Source: JAEMQF01 sp963775015
GTDB lineage: Bacteria > Pseudomonadota > Gammaproteobacteria > Burkholderiales > Burkholderiaceae_C
Direction: 5' to 3'
Assembly: GCA_963775015.1 (NCBI GenBank)
Contig: CAVZHI010000015.1
Location: 434,001-498,000, forward strand
Length of the DNA: 64,000 bases
The notes beneath the pieces were generated by a model. It had not been told where the DNA came from, made no database searches, and saw only the letters and a list, made by a program, of their open reading frames with translations. Made by a program: the position numbers and the translations under genes. Below, in pieces: positions 17,991 through 30,747 of the stretch (its first letter is position 1; every line of letters starts with the position of its first letter).

Positions 17991-18798
17991 TCAAGCGCGC
18001 AGGCGTTCGAGCAACTCGATCGCAGCGGCGGGCGCGCGTTCTTTGGCGCCGCTGATGAAGTAGAGAAAAACGTCGCGCGGCGCGTGCACTCCGCCGCTCG
18101 CGGCCTGCACGCGCGGCAGGTCTGCAGGCTCGGCGCCGCTCGCCCATTCCCTGGCGCGCGCCGCCCACGCGGTCCAGGCTGGCGGGAGCGTAGCCGGTCG
18201 GCACCGCGGACTCGGTTCGCATCAAACGTGCGTAGACGAAGTCGCCGGTCAGGTCGGCGAACGACGGGTAGTCGTCGGAATCGGCGTGCACCGTCGCGCA
18301 GGCATAGCGCCGCGCGAGCGCCAGGTATTCCGGACTCATGAAACTCGCGTGGCGCACGTCGAGCACGTGGCGCAGCAGCAGGCCGTCGACGCTTTTCGGC
18401 AGCAGGTTCAGGAACGCCTCGAAGTCCTCCGCCTCGAACTTCTTCGTCGGCATGAACTGCCAGACGATCGGCCCGAGCTTGGCCCCGAGCTGCGAGATTC
18501 CGCTGTCGATGAAGCGATCGATCGAGTCCTTGCCTTCGGCGAGCAACTTGCGGTTCGTCGCAAAACGCGAGGCCTTGACCGAAAACATGAAGTCGGGCGG
18601 CGTCTCGTCGCGCCACTTGGCGAAGCTGCTCGCCTTCTGCGTGCCGTGGTAAGTGGCGTTGATTTCGATTGCACTCAGGCGCCGGCTCGCGTAGTCGAGT
18701 TCTTTCGCCTGCGCCAGGCCCTTCGGATAGAAATTCTCGCGCCACGGCGCGAAGGTCCAGCCGCCGATGCCGACGCGAATTGAGGCTGCAGCGTCCAT
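17991..18798 (-). CDS. DUF72 family TIM-barrel protein (frameshifted)
   Basis: The N-terminal 210 residues start MDAAASIRVGIGGWTFAPW and contain NATYHGTQKASSFAKWRDET, LGPIVWQFMPTKKF and HVLDVRHASF, all typical of DUF72 (YecE-like). Homology then continues in another frame with EWASGAEPADLP, VFLYFISGAKERAPA and ELLERLRA, ending at TGA 17991. The break is near 18168-18172 and is repaired by dropping one base. The intact protein would be about 268 residues. DUF72 proteins form a TIM barrel; no reaction is established. It is convergent with the M16 gene across a palindromic repeat. Confidence 0.8.
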
Positions 18799-18860
18799 GG
18801 GGGCAACTTTACGCCAGCCAAGCGAGGCGACTCATGAGAACCAAACCCCGGCAGCTCCGT

Positions 18861-18933
18861 CATCCCGGCGAAAGCCGGGATCCACGGTTGATGGTCCGCC
18901 GCAGCTGGATCCCGGCTTTCGCCGGGATGACAT
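18861..18933. repeat. Inverted pair of REP-like palindromes (BIME-like)
   Basis: Two copies of the palindrome in opposite orientation. The first, at 18861-18884, reads CATCCCGGCGAAAGCCGGGA then TCCA. The second, at 18905-18933, starts TGGATCCCGGCTTTCGCCGG and runs to GATGACATT. A 20-base spacer separates them. They lie between the divergently oriented ends of the DUF72 and DUF4864 genes. Such paired units resemble bacterial interspersed mosaic elements mobilised by REP-associated transposases; no such transposase is in the window. Confidence 0.8.
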
Positions 18934-18964
18934 TCCGCGGGGGAGCGCTACGGGGGTGGGCCCA

Positions 18965-19407
18965 TCAAGCCGTCCGCCCGTCGTCGGGCACGACGATGCA
19001 GCCGTCGATGCGCCAACTGCGGTCGCCTTGTTTTGCTGCTGCTGCATGCGATAAATCGCGAGCCAGGCCGCACCGTGGCGGTCCGTCATGCGCACGCGCT
19101 GGATCACTGCGCCGTCGATCACCTGGGCGAGCAGAAAGCCCACCGTTTCCGGCCGGTACACGACCGGGTAGGAGCCGCGCACCATCGCCATGAAGTAGTC
19201 GGCGACGACGAAGTGCGCGCGAATTCCGGGCGTGGCGTAGGAAAAAGCGAGTTCGGCGTCGTCTGCCCGAAACGCCGCGAGCTGGGCCTGGATCGTGGCG
19301 CGAATATCTTGCGCGTCGGCGTCCGAGACTTCCAGGGGCTCCGCCCAACTTGCCAAGGCCCAACTCGCCATGCCGGCCAGAACCAAGCGTCGTGTCGAGT
19401 CAGGCAT
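18965..19407 (-). CDS. DUF4864 domain secreted protein (frameshifted near 3' end)
   Basis: The start MPDSTRRLVLAGMASWALAS is a signal peptide and the mature domain has IRATIQAQLAAFRADDAELA, FSYATPGIRAHF and YFMAMVRGSYPVVYRP, the DUF4864 pattern. In the first frame the protein would run on into the neighbouring palindromic repeats. Joining frames at about 19032 (an AAAA run) gives SWRIDGCIVVPDDGRTA and a stop at 18965, the expected end of the family, so a missing A is likely. Intact length is about 147 residues. Role unknown. It is divergent from the hydantoinase gene. Confidence 0.78.
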
Positions 19408-19542
19408 CTTGTGCTCCGAAAGCTCGCGGTGCCCCATGGTGCGCAAGTTTCGGCCGCGTGTCCAGAGGCTGGACCCCAAGCATGTGAGGCGGAATCGGCG
19501 TTCCTGCAGTGCAGCGAGAATTGGCGTCCGAAAGTGCACCTG

Positions 19543-23316
<3,774 letters not shown>

Positions 23317-23361
23317 CGCGCGGACCTTTTCGCTGCGCTATCGTTTACGCACCTACCCGCC

Positions 23362-24254
23362 ATGCCGATGAACATCGTCGACGCGCACCAGCACTTCTGG
23401 GACCCGCAACTCAACTATCACCCATGGCTGCGCGACGAGCCCCCGGTGCCGTTTCGTTACGGCAGCTACCAGGCGATTCGGCGCGCCTACCTGCCGCCTG
23501 ACTACCGCGCCGATGCGGCGCCGTATGTCGTCGAGAAGTCGGTCTACGTCGAGGCCGAGTGGAACCCGGCGGACCCGCTGGGCGAGATGCGCTACATCGA
23601 CAGCGTGCGCCGAACGCATGGTTTACCCAGCGTGGCGGTCGCGCAAGCCTGGCTCGACGCTGCCGATGCCGCGGCACGTGCTCGAGCAGCAGGCTGCGTT
23701 CCCGTTCGTGCGCAGCATCCGCCACAAGCCGCGAGCGAATCGCTCGCCCGTTGACGCAGCGCCTGGCGGAATGAGCGACTCCCGCTGGCGCGCCGGTTAT
23801 GCGCAGCTCCCACGCAACGGCCTGCGCTTCGACCTTCAAACACCGTGGTGGCATCTGCATGAAGCGGTGCGCCTGGCTGCGGAATTTCCGGACACGCCCA
23901 TCATCCTCAACCACACCGGCTTGCCGGCAGACCGCAGCGCCGAGGGACATCGCCGGCTGGAAGCTTGCGATGACAGCACTTTCCGCGTGCCCGAACGTGG
24001 CCGTGAAGATCTCCGGTCTGGGCCAACCCGGTGCCGCGTGGACCGTTGCCGCGAACCGCGACATCGTTCGCACCGTGATCGACCTGTTCGGCCCAGCCCG
24101 ATGCATGTTCGCGAGCAACTTCCCGGTGGACAGCTTGTGCGCGAGTTTTGCAACGATCTTCGATGGGTTTCGCGCCATCGTGAGCGACTTGTCTGCGGAC
24201 GAGCAGCGTGCTCTGTTTCGCGACAATGCGATCCGCATTTACGCGATGGAGTAA
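23362..24254 (+). CDS. Amidohydrolase-2 family protein (lactonase-like), two frameshifts
   Basis: The N-terminus MPMNIVDAHQHFWDPQLNYH carries the HxH metal motif of the PF04909 amidohydrolases that hydrolyse lactones or decarboxylate. Homology moves to a second frame near 23670 (HVLEQQAAFPFVRSIRHKPR and PIILNHTGLPADR) and to a third near 23950 (GWKLAMTALSACPNVAVKIS, MFASNFPVDSL). Each join needs a one-base correction and the intact protein would be about 296 residues. FASNFPVD supplies the late aspartate-containing motif. It is 45 bases after the hydantoinase gene and 4 bases before the dehydrogenase, so it belongs to the same operon. The reaction is inferred only at family level. Confidence 0.8.
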
Positions 24255-24258
24255 GCCA

Positions 24259-25143
24259 GTGACTCAATTTCGCCTTGCCTATGTCGGCGTCGGCCTGATG
24301 GGCCTGCCGATGGTGAAACGCCTGCTGGGGCTGGGCTACGCGGTCACGGCGCATGACATCTTGGCGCGGCAAAACAGCGCTGCGCGAGATGCGGGCGCCT
24401 CGATTGCCGACAGCCCGGCAAACGCTGTGCTCGGAGCCGACGTCGTGCTGCTGAATCTGCCCACGACCGAAGCCGTCGAGGCCGCGGTGTTCGGCGAACA
24501 AGGCGTCGCGAGCGCGATGCGGCCGCCGCAACTGCTCGTCGACTTCTCTACCGTCAAGGTCGACAAAGGCCGGGCCTTCGCTGCGCGGCTGCGCGAGAGC
24601 ACCGGCTGCGGCTGGGTCGATGCGCCCGTCTCCGGCGGCCCGCCGGCAAGCGCCAGCGGAACCCTCACCGTGATGGCCGGCGGCGATGCGGCCGACTTCG
24701 CGCGCCTCGCGCCCTTGTTCGCCGACGTGGCCGCGCGCTGCACGCACATGGGGCCGAGCGGCAGCGGACTCGCGGCGAAGATGATCAACCAGTTGATCGT
24801 CGGCTGCACGCACGCCGTGCTCGCCGAGGCGCTCGTCCTCGCCGAAGCGGCGGGAATCGACGCTGCGCGTTTACCCGAATGCCTGGCCGGCGGCCACGCC
24901 GACGGCACGCTGCTGCAAAAGCTCTACCCGCGCATGGCAGCGCGCGACTTCGCGCCGCAGGGTTACGCGCGCCAGTTGCTGAAAGACCTGGAGATGCTGA
25001 GCGAGTTCTCCGCGGGACTGAAGGCGCCGTTGCCGATGAGCGGCAACGCCTTGCAGCTCTACCGCATGCTCGTGCACATCGGTCACGCCGAATTGGACAC
25101 AGGTGCTGTGGTCAAAATCTACGATCGTTCTACTCCAGAATGA
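24259..25143 (+). CDS. NAD(P)-dependent beta-hydroxyacid dehydrogenase (3-hydroxyisobutyrate dehydrogenase family)
   Basis: A 294-residue protein starting at GTG 24259. The dinucleotide motif GVGLMGLPM is near the N-terminus, the substrate-loop DAPVSGGPPASASGTL is in the middle, and the catalytic lysine lies in GLAAKMINQLIVG. Family members oxidise 3-hydroxyisobutyrate, tartronate semialdehyde-type or related short hydroxyacids in the cytoplasm. The start overlaps no gene but is only 4 bases after the amidohydrolase stop, supporting one transcript with the TRAP genes that follow. Confidence 0.92.
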   Translation: MTQFRLAYVGVGLMGLPMVKRLLGLGYAVTAHDILARQNSAARDAGASIADSPANAVLGADVVLLNLPTTEAVEAAVFGEQGVASAMRPPQLLVDFSTVKVDKGRAFAARLRESTGCGWVDAPVSGGPPASASGTLTVMAGGDAADFARLAPLFADVAARCTHMGPSGSGLAAKMINQLIVGCTHAVLAEALVLAEAAGIDAARLPECLAGGHADGTLLQKLYPRMAARDFAPQGYARQLLKDLEMLSEFSAGLKAPLPMSGNALQLYRMLVHIGHAELDTGAVVKIYDRSTPE

Positions 25144-25201
25144 CGCCCGGGCTTGGATTCACGACCGACCGCCGCAGCCCCACCCCACGAGGAGACACCC
25201 G

Positions 25202-26200
25202 ATGAGAGTTCCAATATCACCCGGTCTGGCCCTGCTCGCGCTCGCCGCCGCGGCCTTGCTCGCTCCGGCTGCGCAAGCGCAAGTCAAGATCCGCTATGCC
25301 CACGTCGGCGTCGCGAACGCGCCGCAGACGCTGTACGCCGACGAAGTCGCCAAGCTCGTCAAGGAGCGCACCAACGGCCGCATCGAGATCACCGTGTTCG
25401 CGAATTCGCAGCTCGGCGGCGTCGGCGAAATGGTCGACGGCGTGAAGTCGGGCGCGATCTCGATGGGCCACCACGACTTCGCCTCGCTCGGCAAGATCCT
25501 GTCGACGACGGCAGTGTTCAACACGCCGTTTGTTTACCGCGACCCGGCGCACAGCCTGCGCGCCACCGACCCGAGCCTGTCGCCCGCACTGCGCGAGATC
25601 AATCAGCAGTTGGTCGAGAAGGGCAGCATGCGCATCGTCGGCAGCTTCTTCCAGGGAACGCGCCAGCTCACGTCGAAGGAGAAAGTGCTGTCGCTGAAAG
25701 ACATGCAGGGCAAGAAGTACCGCGGCGTTCCGGTCAAACTCTGGTCGTCGATGTTGACCGGAATGGGCGCGGTCGCCACGCCCGTGGAGGTGTCGGAACT
25801 CGCGACGGCGCTGGCCACCGGCCTCGTCGTCGGCCAGGAAAATCCGCTGCCGAACATCTTCAACCTCAAGCTGTACGAGGTGCAGAAGTACGTGATGCTG
25901 ACGAGCCACATGCAGTCGGTTCTCGCCGTGTTCGTGAACGACAAGGTCTGGCAATCGATTCCCGCGGCGGATCGCAAGATCTTCGAAGACACGATGGCCG
26001 AAGTCGGCAAGAAGACGCTCGACTGGGACCGCGAAACCGCGGCCAAGTACCGCAAGGACCTGGAGGCCAAAGGCATGACTTTCGTCGAAGAGAAAGACGG
26101 CCTGGACGTTGAAGGCTTCCGCAAGGCGGTGCTGACGCAAGTCGGCAAGGACTTCCCCGACTGGACGAGCTACATCGAGCAAATTCGCGCAGTCAAGTAA
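25202..26200 (+). CDS. dctP: TRAP transporter substrate-binding protein DctP (system 1)
   Basis: A 332-residue periplasmic receptor with signal peptide MRVPISPGLALLALAAAALL and cleavage after AQA. The mature part has YAHVGVANAPQTLYADEVAK, NGRIEITVFANSQLGG and VVGQENPLPNIFNL, all typical of the DctP/TAXI fold that binds organic acids. ATG 25202 follows GAGGAG. The two membrane subunits follow at once, so this is a complete TRAP system. The ligand is unknown; the neighbouring dehydrogenases suggest a hydroxy or sugar acid. Confidence 0.94.
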   Translation: MRVPISPGLALLALAAAALLAPAAQAQVKIRYAHVGVANAPQTLYADEVAKLVKERTNGRIEITVFANSQLGGVGEMVDGVKSGAISMGHHDFASLGKILSTTAVFNTPFVYRDPAHSLRATDPSLSPALREINQQLVEKGSMRIVGSFFQGTRQLTSKEKVLSLKDMQGKKYRGVPVKLWSSMLTGMGAVATPVEVSELATALATGLVVGQENPLPNIFNLKLYEVQKYVMLTSHMQSVLAVFVNDKVWQSIPAADRKIFEDTMAEVGKKTLDWDRETAAKYRKDLEAKGMTFVEEKDGLDVEGFRKAVLTQVGKDFPDWTSYIEQIRAVK

Positions 26201-26203
26201 GAA

Positions 26204-26699
26204 ATGACGAAGCTGCTCGCCGCCACGCGCACCGGCGTGCGCTGGGTCAGCTTGGCGCTGCTCGCGCTGCTCGTCGATCACGCCGCTCGCGCAAGTGGTG
26301 ATGCGCGGCGTGTTCAACGTGCCGATGTCGGGCGCCGAAGAGCTTGCGCGCTACTTCCTGATCTGCTTGACGTTCATCGCCGCCGCGTACGTCACCGAGC
26401 AAGGCGGGCAGATCCGAATGGAAGAGTTTCAGGGCCTGTTGCCGCCGCGGCCGCGCTGGTTGCTGCAGCTCATCATCGAACTCGCCGGCGCCGCGATGTT
26501 CGCCGTGTTGTTCGTCGCCGCAGTCGTGACGATCTCGAAGAACCTGAGCAACCAGACGGCGACGCTCGAAATGCCGTTCTGGCTCTTCATGGGGCCGCTC
26601 GCGCTCGGCTCGGCGTTGCTCGTGCTGGAAACGCTGTTGATGTTCGTGCACACACTGAAGCGGCGCCGCCCCGAAGACAAGCAGACGGTTCTCACGTAA
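26204..26699 (+). CDS. dctQ: TRAP transporter small permease DctQ (system 1), frameshifted
   Basis: The start MTKLLAATRTGVRWVSLALL is the first helix of DctQ. After LLALLV the coding frame moves near 26273 and continues as ITPLAQVVMRGVFNVPMSGA, EELARYFLICLTFIAAAYV and the remaining helices to the stop at 26699. Deleting one base joins them into about 164 residues with four membrane helices, the normal size. The gene is 3 bases after dctP and 19 before dctM. DctQ is needed for transport through the DctM channel. Confidence 0.85.
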
Positions 26700-26718
26700 G
26701 CATTTCCAAGGGTTCACG

Positions 26719-28002
26719 GTGCAAGGTTTCTTCGTTGTCTCGTCGTTCCTGGCGCTGTTCGTGCTGGGTTTTCCCGTCGTTCTCGCGATCGGCATTCCGT
26801 GCATCGTCTACCTGTTCGTGCACGGATTGCCGATCGACCTGATCGCGCAGCGCACGCTCTACGCCCTCGATTCGTTTCCGCTCGTCGCGGTTCCGGTGTT
26901 CCTGTTCGTCGGCAGCCTGATGAACAGCGCCGGCATCTCGCGCTACATCTACCGCTTCGCCGACACGCTGACCGGCCGCCTGCCCGGCGGCCTGGCGCAG
27001 GTGAACATCTTCGGCAGCCTGATCTTCGCCGGCATGTCGGGCTCGGCGCTTGCCGACATCGGCGGCCTGGGGCGAATCGAAATCGACGCGATGCGCGACA
27101 AGGGTTTCAAGCCCGCGTTCGCCGCCGCGGTGACGAGTGCTTCGGCGATCGTCGGGCCGATCTTTCCGCCCTCGATCCCGCTCATCATCTACGGCACCGT
27201 CACCGGCGTGTCGGTGATCCAGCTGCTGCTCGGCGGCATTCTGCCTGCGCTCGTCTGCGTCGCGATGCTGATGCTGATGACGGGCTGGCTCGCGATGCGC
27301 CGCAACTACCCGCGCGCGGCGCAGTGGCCTACGCTCCGCGAACTCTGGCGCGATTTCAAACCCGCGTTCCCCGCCATCATGGCGCCGGTGATCCTGATCG
27401 TCGGAATGTTGGCGGGATTCTTCACGCCCACCGAAATCGCCTCGGTCACCGTGCTGTATGCGCTGCTCATCAGCAGCCTGTTCTACCGCGAGCTCACCTG
27501 GAAGGGCGTTCTCGACGCCGCGTTCGAGACGGTGCGCGCGTCGGCGGGCATCCTGCTCATCGTCGCCGTGGCGGCGCTGTTCGGTTGGATCCTGTCGGTC
27601 GAACAAGTGCCGCAGCAACTCACCGGGCTGATGCTGTCGATCTCGAAGAACCCGTACGTGCTGCTGCTGATCGTGAACTTGCTGCTGCTCGTCGTCGGCA
27701 TGTTTCTCGACAGCACGACCGCCATTCTGGTGATCGCGCCGATCATCGCCAAACCGCTCGTTGCCGCGGGCGTGGACCCGGTGCACCTGGGCATGGTGGT
27801 CGTGTTCAACCTGATGCTGGGATTGCTCACGCCGCCGATGGGGCTGGCGCTGTTCCTCGTCGCCGACATCGCGAAAGTGACGATGAAAGACGTGCTGCGC
27901 GAAATGCTGCCGTACTACGTTCCGCTCATCATCACGTTGTTGCTGATCACTTACGTGCCGGCGTTGACGACGTGGATTCCGCGGCTCGCCGTCGGGCCGT
28001 GA
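26719..28002 (+). CDS. dctM: TRAP transporter large permease DctM (system 1)
   Basis: A 427-residue membrane protein with about 12 helices. It shows the DctM landmarks FLFVGSLMNSAG, IFAGMSGSALADIGGLGRIE, TSASAIVGPIFPPSIPLIIY and LGLLTPPMGLALFLV. The start is GTG 26719. DctM forms the sodium-driven channel that receives ligand from DctP. It completes an intact dctPQM order and is followed by the pdxA-family gene after 46 bases. Confidence 0.94.
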   Translation: MQGFFVVSSFLALFVLGFPVVLAIGIPCIVYLFVHGLPIDLIAQRTLYALDSFPLVAVPVFLFVGSLMNSAGISRYIYRFADTLTGRLPGGLAQVNIFGSLIFAGMSGSALADIGGLGRIEIDAMRDKGFKPAFAAAVTSASAIVGPIFPPSIPLIIYGTVTGVSVIQLLLGGILPALVCVAMLMLMTGWLAMRRNYPRAAQWPTLRELWRDFKPAFPAIMAPVILIVGMLAGFFTPTEIASVTVLYALLISSLFYRELTWKGVLDAAFETVRASAGILLIVAVAALFGWILSVEQVPQQLTGLMLSISKNPYVLLLIVNLLLLVVGMFLDSTTAILVIAPIIAKPLVAAGVDPVHLGMVVVFNLMLGLLTPPMGLALFLVADIAKVTMKDVLREMLPYYVPLIITLLLITYVPALTTWIPRLAVGP

Positions 28003-28048
28003 GGCGGCGCTTGTTTCTCATCATGCCCGAATTGTCGAGGAGACAGTC

Positions 28049-29063
28049 TTGAACCCGAAGCCACGCCCGATCATCGCCCTGGCCATGGGCGACCCCGCGG
28101 GCATCAGCCCGGAACTGACAGCGGGAATCGTTGCGCTCGAGGAAGCGCGTGCAGCGGCACGCATCGTCGTGATCGGCGACAAACGAGTTTTCGATGCGGG
28201 CGCGGCGGTCGCCAAAGTCGCTCCCGACGTTGACGTCATCGGCGCGGGTGACGCGATACCGGAGTCGGGTGACAGGCCCGTCTTCATCGACCTGAAGCAC
28301 CTCGACCCGGCGATCATTCAGCGCGGCGTCGCGGCCAAAGCCGGTGGAGAATTCGCGCTCGCCAACTACGGCCACGCGCTGCAGCGAGTCGCCAAGGCCC
28401 AAGCGCACGCGGTCTGCTTCACACCGTTCAACAAGCAGGCGATGCGTCTGGCGCTGCCGAGCTATGACGATGAAATCGGATTCACCGCCGGCGTTCTCGG
28501 CACCACGAGCACGGCGACCGAGTTCAACATCCTGGACCGGCTCTGGAACGCACGCGTCACGTCGCACGTGCCGCTCGCCAAGGTCGCGTCGCTGCTGAGC
28601 ATAGCTGGCATCGTCGAGGCCCTGGAGCTGACGGCGACGGCGTTGCGCGCGGCAGGGTTCCATCCGCCGCGCATCGCCGGTCGCAGCGCTGAACCCGCAC
28701 GCTGGCGACGGCGGCAACTTCGGTCGCGAGGAGATCGACATCATTGGCCCCGCAGTGGAAAAGGCACGCGCGCGGGGCATTCCCGCCGAGGGTCCGTATC
28801 CGGCGGACACCGTGTTCGTCCGCGCGCGCAGCGGCGCGTTCGACGCCGTGCTCACGATGTACCACGACCAGGGCCAGATCGCGATGAAGCTGATGGGTTT
28901 CGAGCGCGGCGTCACCTTGCTCGGCGGCTTCCCGTTCCCGATCTGCACGCCGGCACATGGCACCGCGTATGAAATCGCCGGGCAAGGCATAGCGAATCTC
29001 GGCGCGACCCGCGCTGCGCTGCTGCTGGCGGTGGAGATGGCACAGCGGGGGTCCGGTCGGTGA
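28049..29063 (+). CDS. PdxA-family 4-hydroxythreonine-4-phosphate dehydrogenase-like enzyme (frameshifted)
   Basis: The start is TTG 28049 after GAGGAGA. All three metal-binding histidines of PdxA are present: SHVPLAKV, LNPHAGDGGNFG and TMYHDQGQIAMKLMGF. The last two lie in a second frame reached near 28680, where removing one G joins PRIA to VAALNPHAG. The intact protein would be about 337 residues. Orthologs of this PdxA2 subtype act on 4-phospho-D-threonate or D-erythronate in sugar-acid catabolism, or on cis-dihydrodiols (TphB-like). The usual DUF1537 kinase partner is absent here. Its place between two TRAP systems argues for a catabolic role rather than vitamin B6 synthesis. Confidence 0.85.
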
Positions 29064-29125
29064 AAACCCCGCCCGAGGGCAGCAGCGTGCGCTGTATCGT
29101 CAAAACCGACTCTTCTGGAGAACTC

Positions 29126-30124
29126 ATGAACCCTACCCGGCGCGCCCTGACGGCGCTTGTCCTGTTCCTCACATCGATGGCCGTCGCCGGCCCCGCCGCA
29201 GCGCAGGCGGCGAAAAAACTGGTCCGCATCCACACCGCCGGCCCGGCCGACCTGGGCGTGGACAACACGATGATGGCGCATCAGTTCATGACTTACGTGA
29301 ACGCCAATTCCGACAGCGTCGAAGTGAAAGTGTTCGCGGCGAGCGCGCTCGGCCAATCGCGTGAAGTGATCGAGGCGATGCGCCTGGGTTCGGGCGCTTC
29401 GGGAACGACGGGCGGCCCGGCCGAGTACGCGTCGTTCGTGAAGCGCATCGGCGTGCTCGGCCTGCCCTTCATGTGGAAGAGCTATGACCACGCGAACGCC
29501 GTGCTCGATGGTCCGGTGGGCAAGGAGCTCGAGGCCGAGATGGAGAAGTCCGGCTTCAAGGTCTTGTCCTGGGCCGTGAGCTGGGGTTACCGCAACGTCG
29601 TCACGGCGAAGAAGGAAGTGAAAACCGCCGCCGACTTGAAGGGCTTGAAGATCCGCACCATCCCGACCAAGGTGTTCGTCTCGGCGATCAATGCGATGGG
29701 CGCGAACGCGACGCCGATGAACTTCGGCGAGATCTACACCTCGCTGCAAAGTGGTGTTCTCGACGGCTACGAACACACCGCGGCGACGACGATTTCGTTC
29801 AAGCTCAACGAAGTCGCGTGCTGCATCGCGATGACGCGGCATCTGATGGACCCGACGGTGCTCGTCTTTTCGCTTGCCGAGTGGAAGAAGTTCGGCGCCG
29901 CCGAACAGGCCGTGATGCTGAAGGGCGCGCAAGTCGCCGCCGACTTCGTGCGCAAGGCCGCGCCGGAGAAAGAGGCCGAGTCGCTCGCCGCGGTGAAGAA
30001 ACTTGGCATGAAAGTGGTCGACATCGACGTCGCGCCGCTGCAAAGGGCCGCAGCGACGGCGCAGGACGATCTGGCCAAGGAGTTCGGCGCCGAAGCGCTG
30101 CTGGCGCAGATTCGCAAGCAGTAG
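29126..30124 (+). CDS. dctP: TRAP transporter substrate-binding protein DctP (system 2)
   Basis: A 332-residue periplasmic receptor with signal peptide MNPTRRALTALVLFLTSMAV and cleavage after AQA. VFAASALGQSREVIEAMRLG, GLPFMWKSYDHANAVLDG and FGEIYTSLQSGVLDGYEH fit DctP proteins. ATG 29126 has CTGGAG upstream. It differs clearly from the first DctP in sequence, so it is not a recent duplicate and probably binds another ligand. A paired palindromic repeat separates it from dctQ. Confidence 0.93.
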   Translation: MNPTRRALTALVLFLTSMAVAGPAAAQAAKKLVRIHTAGPADLGVDNTMMAHQFMTYVNANSDSVEVKVFAASALGQSREVIEAMRLGSGASGTTGGPAEYASFVKRIGVLGLPFMWKSYDHANAVLDGPVGKELEAEMEKSGFKVLSWAVSWGYRNVVTAKKEVKTAADLKGLKIRTIPTKVFVSAINAMGANATPMNFGEIYTSLQSGVLDGYEHTAATTISFKLNEVACCIAMTRHLMDPTVLVFSLAEWKKFGAAEQAVMLKGAQVAADFVRKAAPEKEAESLAAVKKLGMKVVDIDVAPLQRAAATAQDDLAKEFGAEALLAQIRKQ

Positions 30125-30158
30125 TGCCGCTTGCCGGCGCGCTGACTGTGAGATCCGG

Positions 30159-30240
30159 TCATCCCGGCGAAAGCCGGGATCCACTGCGCAAAGACCAAAC
30201 GACCGCAAGCCGTGGATCCCGGCTTTCGCCGGGATGACAT
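30159..30240. repeat. Inverted pair of REP-like palindromes between dctP and dctQ
   Basis: The left copy is TCATCCCGGCGAAAGCCGGG then ATCCA (30159-30184). The right copy is inverted, TGGATCCCGGCTTTCGCCGG then GATGACAT (30213-30240), after a 28-base spacer. The right copy ends directly against the GTG start of dctQ at 30241, so the ribosome-binding region of dctQ is made of repeat sequence. Confidence 0.85.
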
Positions 30241-30747
30241 GTGACGAACGGCAAGCCCAATCCGGTGACACGCACCCTGGACGCGCTCGACCGCTGCGCC
30301 GAGCTGCTCGTCGCAGCGATCTTCGGAGCAATCGTCGCGGTCGCGCTGCTCCAGGTGTTTCACCGCTTCGCGCTCAACTCGTCGCTCAGCTGGAGCGAGG
30401 AGTTGCAGATCTTCGGCCACATCTGGATCGTCTTCCTCGGCATCCCGATCGCTTACCGGCGCGGCGCGCACCTCTACATCGAGACCTTCTGCGACATGCT
30501 GCCGCGCAGGCCCCGCGCTGCCTTCAACCTGCTCGTCGAGTTGATCTGGGTCGGCTTTGCGGTGTCGTTGATGGTGCTGGGCTTCATGGTCGCGAGCATC
30601 GCGCACCTGCAGTCTTCGCCGGGCCTGGAAGTGCCGATGAGCTACCCGTACGCGGGCATGGTGGTCGGCGGCGCGTACCTGTTGCTCGTGGCAGCGCGTC
30701 GCATCGCCGGCGCGCAGTGGCGACCACGCGAGTCGAGTTCTCCATGA
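30241..30747 (+). CDS. dctQ: TRAP transporter small permease DctQ (system 2)
   Basis: A 168-residue protein with four membrane helices: CAELLVAAIFGAIVAVALLQ, HIWIVFLGIPIAYRRGAHLY and two more toward the C-terminus. RRGAHLYIE is the usual DctQ cytoplasmic-loop motif. GTG 30241 abuts the palindromic repeat; GTG 30265 is an alternative that starts closer to the conserved part. The stop overlaps the DctM start by four bases (ATGA), a sign of translational coupling. Confidence 0.9.
   Translation: MTNGKPNPVTRTLDALDRCAELLVAAIFGAIVAVALLQVFHRFALNSSLSWSEELQIFGHIWIVFLGIPIAYRRGAHLYIETFCDMLPRRPRAAFNLLVELIWVGFAVSLMVLGFMVASIAHLQSSPGLEVPMSYPYAGMVVGGAYLLLVAARRIAGAQWRPRESSSP

Noticed and set aside
18832..18964. 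Extension of the DUF4864 protein through the palindromic repeats
   Set aside because: The repeat-derived tail (SSRRKPGS type) is a known artefact; the family ends in another frame at 18965 after a likely missing base.
28049..29063. Vitamin B6 biosynthesis gene pdxA
   Set aside because: It lies inside a TRAP-linked catabolic operon and has the HDQGQIAMKL form typical of catabolic PdxA2-type enzymes; it is not next to ksgA or surA as true pdxA often is.
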